Assembly (NCBI RefSeq): GCF_965230735.1
Contig: NZ_OZ246016.1
Span: forward strand, 310,001-374,000
DNA: 64,000 nucleotides
Source: Motiliproteus sp965230735
Lineage (GTDB): Bacteria; Pseudomonadota; Gammaproteobacteria; Pseudomonadales; Balneatricaceae
Direction: 5' to 3'
Numbering within the stretch: the stretch's first letter is position 1; every line of letters begins with the position of its first letter. This document shows, in pieces, positions 54,564 to 63,999 of this stretch. Under the pieces are notes generated by a model. It saw only the letters and a program-made list of their open reading frames with translations. It had not been told where the DNA came from and ran no database searches. Both the position numbers and the translations under genes were made by a program.

Positions 54564-55868
54564 TCAGGACCCGGTTTCGACGTCAGGCAGTTGCAGACGC
54601 GCTCGACCGCCATGCTCAGAAAACTGCAGCTCCAGCGACCAGCCCAGCCGCTCGCAGATCTTCTGTACCAGCATCAGCCCGAGTCCAAAACTGTTATCGC
54701 TGTCGGCCTCGCTCTCACCCAGATCAGAGTTCTCGATCACCAGTTGCCGACCACTGAGGATCATCCTGACCTCGCCCTCGCTCGTATATTGGAAGGCATT
54801 GCGCAGCAGGTTGCTGAGCACAATCCGCAATGGCGTCACCGGCAGCGACAGCGGTTGCTGCCCGGCATCGAACCGTCGCTGCAGCTCAACCGGCTTATCC
54901 TGCAGCAGATACGCCAGCTCCTCGCTGAGCTGATCCAGCAACTGGTCCACCCTCACCTCGGCGATATTGGGCGCGGCCTCATTCTCACGGCTGAGCCAAA
55001 GCAGGGTTTCGATCAGCTGCAGCATGGTCTGATTGGCCCGCCGTACCCGTTCGATCGGGCGCTGCATCGGCAACGGCAGCTCCAACCGTTCGAGCAGCTC
55101 CATATTGGCTCGGACCACCGCCACCGGGGTGCGCAACTCATGGCTGGCGTGGCGCAAAAACTGGTGCTCTCGCGCCAGCAGGGATGCAATGCGCTCGAAC
55201 GCCTGCTGCAACTGACCGGCGATCCGGTTCAACTCGTCATAGCGAAAATCCGGCCGGGGCTCGCTCCATGAATCCAACGTCAAGGACTCGGCCCAATGGC
55301 TGAGCTGCTCAATCCGTTGCTGGGTCCGACGGTTATAGAACCAGACCGCCACCAGCATCAGCAGCAGATAGACGCCACCGTAGATCAGGATCTGTACCAG
55401 CGCCGAATCAAACTCGCGTTGCTCCTGTGGGGTCAGCAGATTGGCGTCAAAATCGGTCACCACAAACAGATCCCGCTGGTCGGGTAATTTATGCCAATAG
55501 ATCACCAGATAGCGCGAATCCTGCCACTCCGCTTTGCCGTGGGGAGTCCACTCGACGTAGCTGAATTTGCCGGCCTGCAGCGAGTCGAGCTGAATCAACC
55601 GCTGATACAGTGGCGGTGCCTGACGCCAATCGTCCAGGAAGAACCGGGTCACATAGCTGCTGGGTAACGGGGTATAGGGGCTGAGCCGGTATTCCTCCTC
55701 AAATGCCCGCACCTCCATCAGGATTGCGGCCTTCGAGGCTTCACTGAGGCCGCGATGGAAGTAGTCATTCAGCAACAGAATAAACGCCAGCGCAGTGAGT
55801 ACCGACAAACCCAGCACATAGCGTGCCAGCTCGCGTCGCATGGTTAGGGGCCGGGCTCGCTTAGCCAT
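54564..55868 (-). CDS. Two-component sensor histidine kinase
   Basis: The 434-residue protein has two membrane spans at about 12-30 and 155-175 flanking a periplasmic sensor region, then a HAMP-like linker. The H-box HASHELRTPVAVVRANMELL lies near residue 240, the N-box LSNLLRNAFQY near 350, and the G-box FGLGLMLVQKICERLG near the end. Its start overlaps the response-regulator stop by eight bases. The stimulus is unknown; the closest family is OmpR-paired kinases. Confidence 0.95.
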   Translation of the reverse strand: MAKRARPLTMRRELARYVLGLSVLTALAFILLLNDYFHRGLSEASKAAILMEVRAFEEEYRLSPYTPLPSSYVTRFFLDDWRQAPPLYQRLIQLDSLQAGKFSYVEWTPHGKAEWQDSRYLVIYWHKLPDQRDLFVVTDFDANLLTPQEQREFDSALVQILIYGGVYLLLMLVAVWFYNRRTQQRIEQLSHWAESLTLDSWSEPRPDFRYDELNRIAGQLQQAFERIASLLAREHQFLRHASHELRTPVAVVRANMELLERLELPLPMQRPIERVRRANQTMLQLIETLLWLSRENEAAPNIAEVRVDQLLDQLSEELAYLLQDKPVELQRRFDAGQQPLSLPVTPLRIVLSNLLRNAFQYTSEGEVRMILSGRQLVIENSDLGESEADSDNSFGLGLMLVQKICERLGWSLELQFSEHGGRARLQLPDVETGS

Positions 55869-56547
55869 CTTTGAGCAATACCCCCTGGCCCGGCAAGGTA
55901 TGGATTAACGGTCGCTCAAACGGCTTATCCACCTGTTTGCGCAGATGGTGAAGATGCACCTTGAGGCTGTTGCTGTCGGGAAGGGTATCGGGCCACAACA
56001 GCTGTTCCAACTGGCGACGGCTCACCACCGCCGGACTGGCGCGGACCAGGGCTTCGAGCAGAATCCAGCCGCTGGGGGTCAATTTCAACGGCTGTCCGGC
56101 GCGACTGGCGATACGGGTTTCCAACTCCAGTTTCAGATCCGCCACCTGCAGCTTGCGTACCTGACCGCTACGGCGCTTTGCCAGCGCCCGTAACCGCACG
56201 ATCAGCTCTTCCATCGCGAACGGCTTGACCAGATAGTCATCGGTTCCGGCCTCAAAGCCGGCCAGCTTGTCATCCAGGGTATCCCGCGCGGTCAACATCA
56301 ACACCGGCGTGTCGACGCCCTGTGCGCGAAGCTTTTCGCACAGGGTTAGACCATCCATGCGGGGCAACATCAGATCCAACAACAGCACGTCATAGATGTT
56401 TTCGGTCGCTAGCGTTAAACCCGCCGGCCCGTTATAGGCATGATCCACCTGGATCTGCTCCAGCGCCAGGTAGTCGGCCACCGAAGCGGCCAGATCACGA
56501 TCATCCTCGACCAACAGCACCTGCAACGTCTGCCCGCCGACCATCAT
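55861..56547 (-). CDS. OmpR-family response regulator
   Basis: The 228-residue product has a receiver domain with an Asp-Asp pair near 15, phospho-acceptor Asp58 in LLLDLMLPRMDG, Thr86 and Lys108. It ends in a winged-helix DNA-binding domain (LKTPSGWILL-like block read as LKLTPSGWILLEALVRASP, and LHHLRKQVDK). The start is ATG ATG; GGAG lies five bases before the first and eight before the second, so translation may begin at 56544. It is translationally coupled to the kinase gene. Confidence 0.95.
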   Translation of the reverse strand: MMVGGQTLQVLLVEDDRDLAASVADYLALEQIQVDHAYNGPAGLTLATENIYDVLLLDLMLPRMDGLTLCEKLRAQGVDTPVLMLTARDTLDDKLAGFEAGTDDYLVKPFAMEELIVRLRALAKRRSGQVRKLQVADLKLELETRIASRAGQPLKLTPSGWILLEALVRASPAVVSRRQLEQLLWPDTLPDSNSLKVHLHHLRKQVDKPFERPLIHTLPGQGVLLKDG

Positions 56548-56694
56548 CGGATCTCCGCCGGCAAACGGCGTCGGATTTGCATATGAATCATAGACAGCAC
56601 ACCCACAGGTTGATCGATCACGGCAGTAAAGCAGCCACCGGGTTAAAGCCGGGTTAATAGTCCGGATTTGAATGGGTTTCGGGCAAGGCCGAAA

Positions 56695-56796
56695 TCAGTT
56701 GTCACGAAAATACCGCCAGGCCAATGTCCCGATCACCAGCGTAGTGGCGATCGACAGCCCGGTGACGGAATAGATCAGCAGCTCGTACCAATGCAT
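56695..56796 (-). CDS. Symporter small accessory protein (33 residues, one membrane span)
   Basis: A 33-codon gene starts one base after the symporter stop, behind a GGAGGAG ribosome site. It reads MHWYELLIYSVTGLSIATTL, then a second short stretch ending FRDN. The hydrophobic core spans about residues 6-27. Small single-span proteins of this length are encoded directly after many sodium:solute symporters and are annotated as accessory subunits. The exact spacing and the ribosome site make it a convincing gene despite its size. Confidence 0.8.
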   Translation of the reverse strand: MHWYELLIYSVTGLSIATTLVIGTLAWRYFRDN

Positions 56797-56797
56797 C

Positions 56798-58210
56798 TCA
56801 ACGCTCCTCCCCAAGGGCTGCACCGGGGATCGGCACCCGCGCCAGTCGATAGACCCCGACGAACACGACGATATTGGTCAGCACCCCGGCGATCAGCGCG
56901 GTCAGCCCGGTCAAGGCCTGCAGATCGACCGGTCCCCACTTCCAGACGATGGTCACCAGTGCGCCGGCCAGCATCGCCGCCAACGCCGCCCGCTTGCAGT
57001 TCAGATCCCACACCACCGCCGCGACAAAGGGGATCAACACCGTCGGTGCCCAGAGTGCATAACTGAGCAGCAGTGCATCGATAATCGAGGTGGCGTACAG
57101 CGCGAACAGCACCGCGCCGATACCGATCCCCAGGTTGACACCGCGCTCGATCCATAGCCGTTTTCGCTCATCCACATCCGGGTCGATAAAACTCTGGTAG
57201 ATATCGCGCACGAACACCACCGCCGACGAGTTGAGGTAGGAGTCGGCCGTGGACATCACCACCGCCAGCAACGCCGCCAACACCAAGCCGGTGATCCCCA
57301 CCGGCAACGCCGTACGGACCAGCTCGGGCAGAGCCCGGTCCGGACTGATATCGGGGAACAGCACCAGCGCCACCAGGCCGATGGTGGCAGTGCAGAAGTA
57401 GAACAGGAAGCCGAAGCCACCGGCCAGGCTGTAACCCCACTTGGCGTTGCGCGCATCGGGGGCGGCCAGGGCTCGCTGGGTATACGGCGGAACCAGGGTT
57501 TCACCGAGCAGGTAGGCGATAAACAGGCTGACGAACAGACCGACGCTGTAGTCCCCCATGATACTGAAATGGGCTTCGGGCAGGCGTTCGATCAGCGCCT
57601 CGGCGCCACCCACCTGCTGCACCCCGATCAACAACGTCAGCGGCACGAACAGCGCCAACATCAGAAACTGCAGCACATCGGTCTGGATAACCGCCCACAT
57701 CCCCCCGAGGGTGGAGTAAAGCAGCACCACCGCCATTCCCAGCAAGATGCCGGTGCTGACCTCGACCCCGAGAATGGCGTTAAACACGGTCCCGATCGCC
57801 AATGCCTGGGCGCCGAGGATGCCGATACAGTAGATCATCGAGAACAGACCGGTGAACAGCCGCGACGGCGCACCGTAATGGTGGGCCATCACATCGCCGA
57901 CGGTATGGGCGCCGACGTAGCGCTTGAGCTTAGGCGCCACATAAAGTCCGGTCAGCACGGTGGCGATGGGGAAGGAGGCGGCGACGAACATAAACACGTA
58001 GCCGTCGGTGAAGGACTTACCGGCCCGGCCCATCGAGGCGCCACCACCGAGAAACGAGGCAGCCAGGGTGGCGAACAGAATCGGCCAGGTAATCCGGTTT
58101 CCGGCCACGGCAAAGTCGTCACTGGTCTTAACCCGGCGCGAACTCAGGTAGCCGATCACAATCAGCAAAATGAAATAGAAGGCCAACCCGGCCAGATCCA
58201 ACGGATGCAT
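56798..58210 (-). CDS. Sodium:solute symporter (SSS family)
   Basis: The ATG at 58210 (MHPLDLAGLAFYFILLIVIG) gives 470 residues and about 13 membrane spans. The block VKTSDDFAVAGN followed by ATLAASFLGGGASMGRAGKS is the SSS sodium and substrate region of the first repeat. An alternative TTG start lies four codons upstream. The cluster position behind RidA and an amine dehydrogenase suggests that it takes up a related amino acid or its product. The tiny gene right after it encodes a membrane partner. Confidence 0.93.
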   Translation of the reverse strand: MHPLDLAGLAFYFILLIVIGYLSSRRVKTSDDFAVAGNRITWPILFATLAASFLGGGASMGRAGKSFTDGYVFMFVAASFPIATVLTGLYVAPKLKRYVGAHTVGDVMAHHYGAPSRLFTGLFSMIYCIGILGAQALAIGTVFNAILGVEVSTGILLGMAVVLLYSTLGGMWAVIQTDVLQFLMLALFVPLTLLIGVQQVGGAEALIERLPEAHFSIMGDYSVGLFVSLFIAYLLGETLVPPYTQRALAAPDARNAKWGYSLAGGFGFLFYFCTATIGLVALVLFPDISPDRALPELVRTALPVGITGLVLAALLAVVMSTADSYLNSSAVVFVRDIYQSFIDPDVDERKRLWIERGVNLGIGIGAVLFALYATSIIDALLLSYALWAPTVLIPFVAAVVWDLNCKRAALAAMLAGALVTIVWKWGPVDLQALTGLTALIAGVLTNIVVFVGVYRLARVPIPGAALGEER

Positions 58211-58374
58211 CGTACTGCTCAATAGCGACGTTGTTTTGGCTAAGTATTACCGGTGAGCAGGAGCGGGTCCAGCGTCGCCACTCAGTCAGGGGGCGGATCG
58301 ACGGTTTGGCAGGGGTAGGTGATTGGGAGGATAGTAAAGAGAGGCGCGCTGACATTAGAGCCAGCGCTAGTGAT

Positions 58375-58740
58375 TCAGAGGGCGGCAACCACAGAGATCT
58401 CCACCCGCAGCTCGGGGGAGGCCATGGCCGCTTCAACACAGGCGCGGGCCGGTGCCTGCCCCTTGGGTACCCAGTCATCCCAGACCGCGTTCATCCCGGC
58501 AAAGTCGGCCATCTCCTTCAGGTAGATGGTGGCCGACAACAGCTTATCCCGGCTGCTGCCGACACTCTCGAGCAGCTGGTCGACCTTGGCCAGCATGGTG
58601 CGGGTTTGGTCGGAAATATCCGCGTTGCGGTCCTCGGCCACCTGGCCGCAGAGGTAAACGGTTTGGTTGTGCACCACCACGCGGCTCATCCGCTCGCTGG
58701 TCTGGTAACGCTCGATGCTCTGGTAACGTTCAATGGTCAT
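58375..58740 (-). CDS. RidA-family imine/enamine deaminase
   Basis: RidA proteins hydrolyse reactive 2-aminoacrylate and related imines to ketoacids and ammonia. The 121-residue product has the fold block VHNQTVYLCGQVAEDRNADI and the C-terminal APARACVEAAMASPELRVEI with the conserved substrate-contacting Arg. Its ATG overlaps the upstream oxidoreductase stop by four bases (ATGA), so it is tightly coupled. This fits an oxidase cluster whose amine oxidation yields imines. Confidence 0.93.
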   Translation of the reverse strand: MTIERYQSIERYQTSERMSRVVVHNQTVYLCGQVAEDRNADISDQTRTMLAKVDQLLESVGSSRDKLLSATIYLKEMADFAGMNAVWDDWVPKGQAPARACVEAAMASPELRVEISVVAAL

Positions 58741-60194
58741 CGACTGACGCTCCTTTGATAATTTGAAACTTCTGAAGGCTCCGCAACCTGCGGTACCTGC
58801 GGTTGTTGATCTTGATCGGCCACCAACCCGGCCACCTCACCCAGGGTCACCGGTTTGATCGGTGAGCGGATGTTGTAATAACCCACCTCTTCCACCGGGC
58901 GGTCACTGGCTTCGGCCATCAGCTGCGACACCGTCAACCCACAAAGCCGCCCCTGGCAGGGCCCCATCCCGGCGCGACTGAACGCCTTGGCCTGATTCGG
59001 ACCGGCGCAGCCGCCGCGAGCAAGCTGGCGGATCTCTCCGGCACGAACCTCTTCGCAACGACAAATCAGGGTCTCATCGCTGGGTCGCAAAAACTCATCG
59101 GCGGGACGGTAGAGCCGATCCAGAAACGGTCGAATCGCCAACTGGGAATCAATCTGACGCTGCAGGCTGTTGGCACGATGCTCAAACTCGGCCGCGCCGA
59201 GTCGACTCAACTGATTGGCGATCCGGTTGGCGGCACGGCGACCCTGCAATTCGGCCACCAGCGCCCCGCCGATACCGCCGCCATCACCGGCAATAAACAC
59301 ACCGGCCTGGGTCGTTTCACCATAGGAGTCCAACCGGGGCCGCCAGCATTGCTGCAGCTCGTCCCAGTCATGGGCAGCTCCAATCGAGCGACTCAGCTGG
59401 ACGTTGGGGACCACCCCCTGATGCACCAGCAGGGTCGCACAGTCCAACCGCTGTGGCTGGCCGCCTAGGTGGTAACTCAATCCACAGAGTCGACCCTCCG
59501 CATCGGCCTCCGCTCGGAGCTGACTGACGCCGCTCAGGTGTTTAACCCCACGACGGCGTAGTTCGGCCAGCATCGATGCTCCTTTGAGCAGGTAGCGCCA
59601 GCCGCGCAACGCGCCGGGCCAGGCCGACAGCGATTCCAGATAGCGGCGCCGTGGTGTGGTCTCAAGCAGTGCCTCGATCTCAACCCCGGCTCGACTCAGC
59701 TGGCAAGCAATCAGCAGCAACAGCGGGCCGGAACCGACAATAATTAAGGGGCCATTGGGCGCCAGGCCGCTAGTTTTCAACATGATCTGGGCCGCCCCGC
59801 AGGTCATCACCCCCGGCGTGGTCCAGCCGGGGAACGGCACCGGACGCTCCTGGGCGCCGGTGGCGATCAGCAACCGCTGGAAACCGATCTGGCGACTCTG
59901 ACCATCGACGGTCAGACAGAGGGTGTCGGTTCGAACCTCCCACACCATGGCGCCACTGAAATCTGTGATCTGCGGGTGATCCAGCGCCTCCACCAGGCGT
60001 TCACCGGCATAGTAATCCGGCCCCAGAATCTCCCGTTGACGCAACGCCGGGCTGCCGACATTGCGGTAAATCTGTCCGCCGGGACGGGCTTGCTCATCGA
60101 TCAGGGCCACCTGGAGTCCGCTTTCGGCTGCCGTAACAGCGGCAGCCATCCCGGCCGGGCCAGCACCGATAATGGCGAGATCATAATGATTCAT
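58737..60194 (-). CDS. FAD/NAD(P) oxidoreductase subunit, HcnB/opine-oxidase A type
   Basis: The 485-residue product has an FAD site at the N-terminus (IIGAGPAGMAAAVTAAESG), the second dinucleotide site GPLIIVGSGPLLLLIACQL, and a C-terminal BFD-like iron-sulfur region (ICRCEEVRAGEI to MGPCQGRLCG). It is the alpha-type subunit of three-part dehydrogenases such as HcnABC, nopaline or octopine oxidases and D-hydroxyproline dehydrogenase. The start at 60194 follows GGGAGA; its ATG overlaps the stop of the small iron-sulfur subunit gene. Confidence 0.92.
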   Translation of the reverse strand: MNHYDLAIIGAGPAGMAAAVTAAESGLQVALIDEQARPGGQIYRNVGSPALRQREILGPDYYAGERLVEALDHPQITDFSGAMVWEVRTDTLCLTVDGQSRQIGFQRLLIATGAQERPVPFPGWTTPGVMTCGAAQIMLKTSGLAPNGPLIIVGSGPLLLLIACQLSRAGVEIEALLETTPRRRYLESLSAWPGALRGWRYLLKGASMLAELRRRGVKHLSGVSQLRAEADAEGRLCGLSYHLGGQPQRLDCATLLVHQGVVPNVQLSRSIGAAHDWDELQQCWRPRLDSYGETTQAGVFIAGDGGGIGGALVAELQGRRAANRIANQLSRLGAAEFEHRANSLQRQIDSQLAIRPFLDRLYRPADEFLRPSDETLICRCEEVRAGEIRQLARGGCAGPNQAKAFSRAGMGPCQGRLCGLTVSQLMAEASDRPVEEVGYYNIRSPIKPVTLGEVAGLVADQDQQPQVPQVAEPSEVSNYQRSVSR

Positions 60195-60532
60195 CGGTTT
60201 TCTCCCGCGTCTTTTTCCGTGTCCGCGGGCACGGCACGAATGCCCCGTTGGAAACGGACCTGCATCCCCTCTCCGACCGCCGTCATGCAACCCTGGCTAT
60301 TGGCCTGGCCGTCGATCTCCATCAGGCATTCGAAGCAGACACCCATCATGCAGTAGGGCGAGCGGGCACTGTCCGACACCGGGGTGGTACGGGTCGGCCC
60401 CAGGCCTGCCGCCAATACGGCAGCGGCGACGCTCTCACCTTCGCGGGCCGTCACCGGCTGCCCTTCGACCCAGATACAGACTTCGGCAGCGGCGTTGGCA
60501 GGCAAGCGTTTGAAGTTAGAAACGGTCGCCAT
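60191..60532 (-). CDS. [2Fe-2S] small subunit, HcnA type
   Basis: The 113-residue product (start 60532, MATVSNFKRLPANAAAEVCI) has a GGAGG ribosome site. A plant-type ferredoxin motif is visible: Cys-x4-Cys-x2-Cys in YCMMGVCFEC and a fourth Cys twelve residues later. It resembles the gamma subunit of HcnABC-type and opine-oxidase complexes and would pass electrons between the two flavin subunits. Its start lies inside the preceding gene (17-base overlap). Confidence 0.9.
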   Translation of the reverse strand: MATVSNFKRLPANAAAEVCIWVEGQPVTAREGESVAAAVLAAGLGPTRTTPVSDSARSPYCMMGVCFECLMEIDGQANSQGCMTAVGEGMQVRFQRGIRAVPADTEKDAGENR

Positions 60533-61643
60533 GGAAAACCTCCAATTCAAGTTCGCCGGCATTGTTTTCACCGGCAATCCAGTCCGCGATCGGACCGGCA
60601 TGGACCGCCGCCAGCGTGACACCGCTATGGCAGGTGACCAAATAGGCTCCGGGGTGGCTTTCGCTCTGTTGATAGATCGGATAGCCGTCGGGGGTCATCA
60701 CCCGCAACGCGCCCCAGGAGCGCACCAGCCGGACCTGCTCCAGCGCGGGAAACATTCGAATCGCCCGCGCGGCGATCGCGGCCTCCACCTCGGTGGTGGT
60801 ACCGCAGTCGAAACCGACATCTTCCTTGGAATCACCGCATTGAATCGTGCCTTCGGCGGTCTGGCGAACATGGCCATTGGGGTAGTTCAGCAACGGCTGC
60901 ACCCGCTCGGCGATCAGCACCTGGCCCCGATTGGGCTCCAGCGGCGCATTCAACCCCACCTGAGCCGCCAGTGACTTATTACCCAGCCCGGCAGCCAACA
61001 CCACCCGTCCGGTCTCCCGAGCCCAGCCAGCACCCTGAAGTCGGAACGCGCCATTGTGGGATTCAATCCGTTCCACCGGGCCGTCGGTCAGGAGCTGACC
61101 ACCGGCATCGAGAAAACGTTGCACCATCGCCCGCATCAGCAGCAATGGGTTAACATGGCCATCCTCCGGCCCCCAGGTAGCTCCGGCCACGGTCGATCCG
61201 ACTGCCGGTTCTTTGTCCCTCAGTGCGGCCGGATCCAACACCTCGAACGGATAGTCGCCATCGTGCTGACGGCGCATCGATTCCAGCATCTCGACCCTTT
61301 TCTGCAGCTCGTCCTGCTCCAGACAGATAAACAGACCGCCCCGCTGGGTCAGCTGCACATCAATCCCGGTGGACGCCTGCAAACCTGCGGCGAAGTCGCC
61401 CCAAAGGCGCGCCGAGCGACGACTCAAGCGGGCGTAGGCCGGGCAGGTATCGCCCTTGCCCTGGACCCAGACCAGGCCGAAATTGCCCCGCGAGGCTCGC
61501 AAAGCCAGATCACCCTCATCCACCACCGCGACCCGAAGGCCCCGGTCCTGCAGACCCAGCGCGACGGCCAACCCCACCAGGCCACCACCGATGACGGTGA
61601 TGTCGGCCTCAACGCGGCCCATCTTTGCAGCTGCGCTCATCAT
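60516..61643 (-). CDS. FAD-dependent amine oxidase subunit (DadA/HcnC-like)
   Basis: The 375-residue product has the FAD motif VIGGGLVGLAVALGL (Gly19, Gly21, Gly24) and the C-terminal DAO block SWGALRVMTPDGYPIYQ. It belongs to the DadA/glycine-oxidase/HcnC family that oxidises an amino or imino acid. Together with the next two genes it forms a heterotrimeric dehydrogenase. Candidate substrates are D-hydroxyproline, proline, opines or another amino acid; RidA downstream supports an imine product. A GGGAG ribosome site fits either of the tandem ATGs. Confidence 0.92.
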   Translation of the reverse strand: MMSAAAKMGRVEADITVIGGGLVGLAVALGLQDRGLRVAVVDEGDLALRASRGNFGLVWVQGKGDTCPAYARLSRRSARLWGDFAAGLQASTGIDVQLTQRGGLFICLEQDELQKRVEMLESMRRQHDGDYPFEVLDPAALRDKEPAVGSTVAGATWGPEDGHVNPLLLMRAMVQRFLDAGGQLLTDGPVERIESHNGAFRLQGAGWARETGRVVLAAGLGNKSLAAQVGLNAPLEPNRGQVLIAERVQPLLNYPNGHVRQTAEGTIQCGDSKEDVGFDCGTTTEVEAAIAARAIRMFPALEQVRLVRSWGALRVMTPDGYPIYQQSESHPGAYLVTCHSGVTLAAVHAGPIADWIAGENNAGELELEVFHGDRF

Positions 61644-61744
61644 CTTTTCTCCCGAGGAAAACGACTGTTACCGGTGTAGGGCTGGCGCATCGATCGCTAC
61701 CGTCGCAGCGGCAGCAACCGACAGCCCAGCGACCTCAGGCAGGA

Positions 61745-62743
61745 TTAGTTGGCAGCCTGGTCCAGGATGCTCTGGCCCCAGCTGGCACCCACATCTTCCA
61801 GAATCTGCGGCCAGACTTCGGCACGAACCTTCTTGGCTGCGGCGGCCAGTTCGGCATCGCTCAGGCGAACGATGGTGGCGCCGTTATCGGCCAGCTTCTG
61901 CTCGTAAGCGGCCTGATCGGATTCGGCCCGCTCCCAACGCTTGGCCTCAAACGCCAGCGCGGCCTTCTGCAGCGTGTCGCGCTCGTCGGCATCCAGGTCG
62001 GCCAGGGTTTCGGAGTTGATGATCATGTACCAGACCTCGAAGTGAGTGTTGACCGGCAGGTAGGTCTTGGTCACATCGCGGAACGAGGCGTAGTAGCCCT
62101 CGGCACCGGAGCCGATCACCCCGTCGACCACACCGGTCTGAACCGCGGTAAAGGCTTCGGAGAACGGAATCGGCGAGCTGATGTAGCCCAACGAGTCACC
62201 GGTGAGCTGGAAGCTCTTGATACCCGGTACCCGGACCTTGATCCCTTTCTTGACGTCGACATCACCCGGAGACACGGCATCACGGTTCAGCGCGATACCG
62301 CCGAAGTAGACCGGGTAGGCCGCCAGCATGGTGATGTCCTGCTTGGCGTACAGCTTCTTCATCGCATCGTAGATGGCACCACCGGGGCCGTAGATCTTGC
62401 GCGCCTGCTCCCAGTTCTCGGCAATGTAGGGGAAAGAGCTGATCTGCATCTTACGGTCAGCGGCGGCAGCCGCCGGTTGTACCGCCATGTCCACGGCACC
62501 GACAGAGATACGCTCCTGCACCGAGGTGTAATCCCCCAACGCACTGGCCGCGTAGATCTTGACTTTCAAGCCACCATCGGTGGCCTGCTTAACCTCACTG
62601 GCAAACGCATTGATCTCCTGATCAATGATCGCTCCCTGCGGGCGAACATGGCTGATCTTCAGGGTGGCGGCTTCGGCAGCGGTAATGGCTCCCAATGTCA
62701 GCGAAAGCGTCAGGGCGAGTTTCTTGGTCAGCGTATTACGCAT
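61745..62743 (-). CDS. TRAP transporter substrate-binding protein (DctP)
   Basis: The 332-residue periplasmic protein has a signal peptide (about 1-26, MRNTLTKKLALTLSLTLGAI) and a DctP fold. The region FEVWYMIINSETLADLDADE and the conserved Arg in IKVRVPGIKSF (carboxylate contact in this family) are visible. It delivers a carboxylate-bearing substrate to the membrane units. It lies 53 bases after the large permease gene and 101 bases before the oxidase genes. Confidence 0.95.
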   Translation of the reverse strand: MRNTLTKKLALTLSLTLGAITAAEAATLKISHVRPQGAIIDQEINAFASEVKQATDGGLKVKIYAASALGDYTSVQERISVGAVDMAVQPAAAAADRKMQISSFPYIAENWEQARKIYGPGGAIYDAMKKLYAKQDITMLAAYPVYFGGIALNRDAVSPGDVDVKKGIKVRVPGIKSFQLTGDSLGYISSPIPFSEAFTAVQTGVVDGVIGSGAEGYYASFRDVTKTYLPVNTHFEVWYMIINSETLADLDADERDTLQKAALAFEAKRWERAESDQAAYEQKLADNGATIVRLSDAELAAAAKKVRAEVWPQILEDVGASWGQSILDQAAN

Positions 62744-62796
62744 GATGTTCTCCTTTATTGTTTTACAGTTCCCGGAGGAAAGGTTCGGTCTTGCGT

Positions 62797-63999
62797 TTAA
62801 TAACCCAGCATCTGGGGAATAAATTCGGACAGCTCGGGCCAGATCAGCACCAGCGCCACCACCGGCAGGTAGCCGAACAGCAGCAGCACCATGGCCGGCT
62901 TGATGATTTCGGTGAATTTGACGTTACCGATACGGGCGCCCAGGTAGAGGATGCTGGCGTACGGCGGCGTCACCCCGCCCATCGCCGTGGTCACCCCCAT
63001 GATGGCGGCGAACTGGATCGGGCTGACCCCGAGCGCTTCCATCAACGGCATCAGCAGCGGTGCGGTCAGGATGATGGCGGTGATGTCGTTAACCACCATG
63101 CCGATCAGGAACAGGAACAGGGTCACCAGCAGCAACAGCAGAGTCTTGTTTTCGGTGATCTCGAAGATCGCCTCCACCAGCGCCTGGGGAATGTCTTCCA
63201 TCACGAAGATCTGGCTCAGCATCAGGCTGAACAGGATCATGATCAGAATCGCACCCACCGCAGTGGCCGACTCCTTGCCGGACTCCAGGAACGACTGCCA
63301 GGTCAGGCCCTTGTAGATCATGAAGCCCACCGGCAGGGCGTAGATCACCGCCACAGCGGCCGCTTCGGTGGGGGTCATCACGCCGCCGTAGATACCGCCG
63401 AGAATGATGACCGGCATCAGCAGCGCCGGGACCGCATGCACGGTGTTGCTGCCGGCCTGTTTGATCATTTCACCGAACGCGACCGGCTCGTCGAGCACCA
63501 GGTCAAACTTGCGCGCCATCACCAGGTTGACCACCGCAAAGTTGAACATGATCAGCAGCCCCGGCCCGAGGGTGGCCAGGAAGCTGGCCAGGATCGACGT
63601 CTCGGTGACCCAGCCGTAGACGATCATCGTCACACTGGGCGGAATCAGCAGCCCCAGGATCGACGAGTTGGCGATCAGCGCGGTGGCGTAGGCACGGGGG
63701 TAACCCTTGCGCTCCATCTCCGGGATCAACAGCGGGCCGATGGCCGCGATACCGGTCAGGCCGGAGCCGGAGATCGCGCCAATAATGGCGCAGCTGACCG
63801 ACGCCACCACCCCGAGGCCACCGCGGATACGGCCGACGAAGACATTCACGAATTTGAGCAGACTGGCGGCGATGCCACTGACGCTCATGATGGTACCGGC
63901 GAACACGAACAGCGGGATCGCCAGCAGCACCGGGTTGGTCAGCTGACCAAAGCCCCACAGCATCATGCCCTTCATGGTGGCGTCCCCGACCAGGGTCAT
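62797..63999 (-). CDS. TRAP transporter large permease (DctM), 5' end cut by window edge
   Basis: About 400 residues are visible, all strongly hydrophobic, with the family blocks PVLLAIPLFVFAGTIMSVSG, GAISGSGLTGIAAIGPLLIP and GLLIPPSVTMIVYGWVTETS. The small DctQ subunit and the true N-terminus should lie past 64000. The large subunit couples uptake to the sodium gradient. It continues the minus-strand cluster with the binding protein and the oxidase genes. Confidence 0.94.
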   Translation of the reverse strand: MTLVGDATMKGMMLWGFGQLTNPVLLAIPLFVFAGTIMSVSGIAASLLKFVNVFVGRIRGGLGVVASVSCAIIGAISGSGLTGIAAIGPLLIPEMERKGYPRAYATALIANSSILGLLIPPSVTMIVYGWVTETSILASFLATLGPGLLIMFNFAVVNLVMARKFDLVLDEPVAFGEMIKQAGSNTVHAVPALLMPVIILGGIYGGVMTPTEAAAVAVIYALPVGFMIYKGLTWQSFLESGKESATAVGAILIMILFSLMLSQIFVMEDIPQALVEAIFEITENKTLLLLLVTLFLFLIGMVVNDITAIILTAPLLMPLMEALGVSPIQFAAIMGVTTAMGGVTPPYASILYLGARIGNVKFTEIIKPAMVLLLFGYLPVVALVLIWPELSEFIPQMLGY

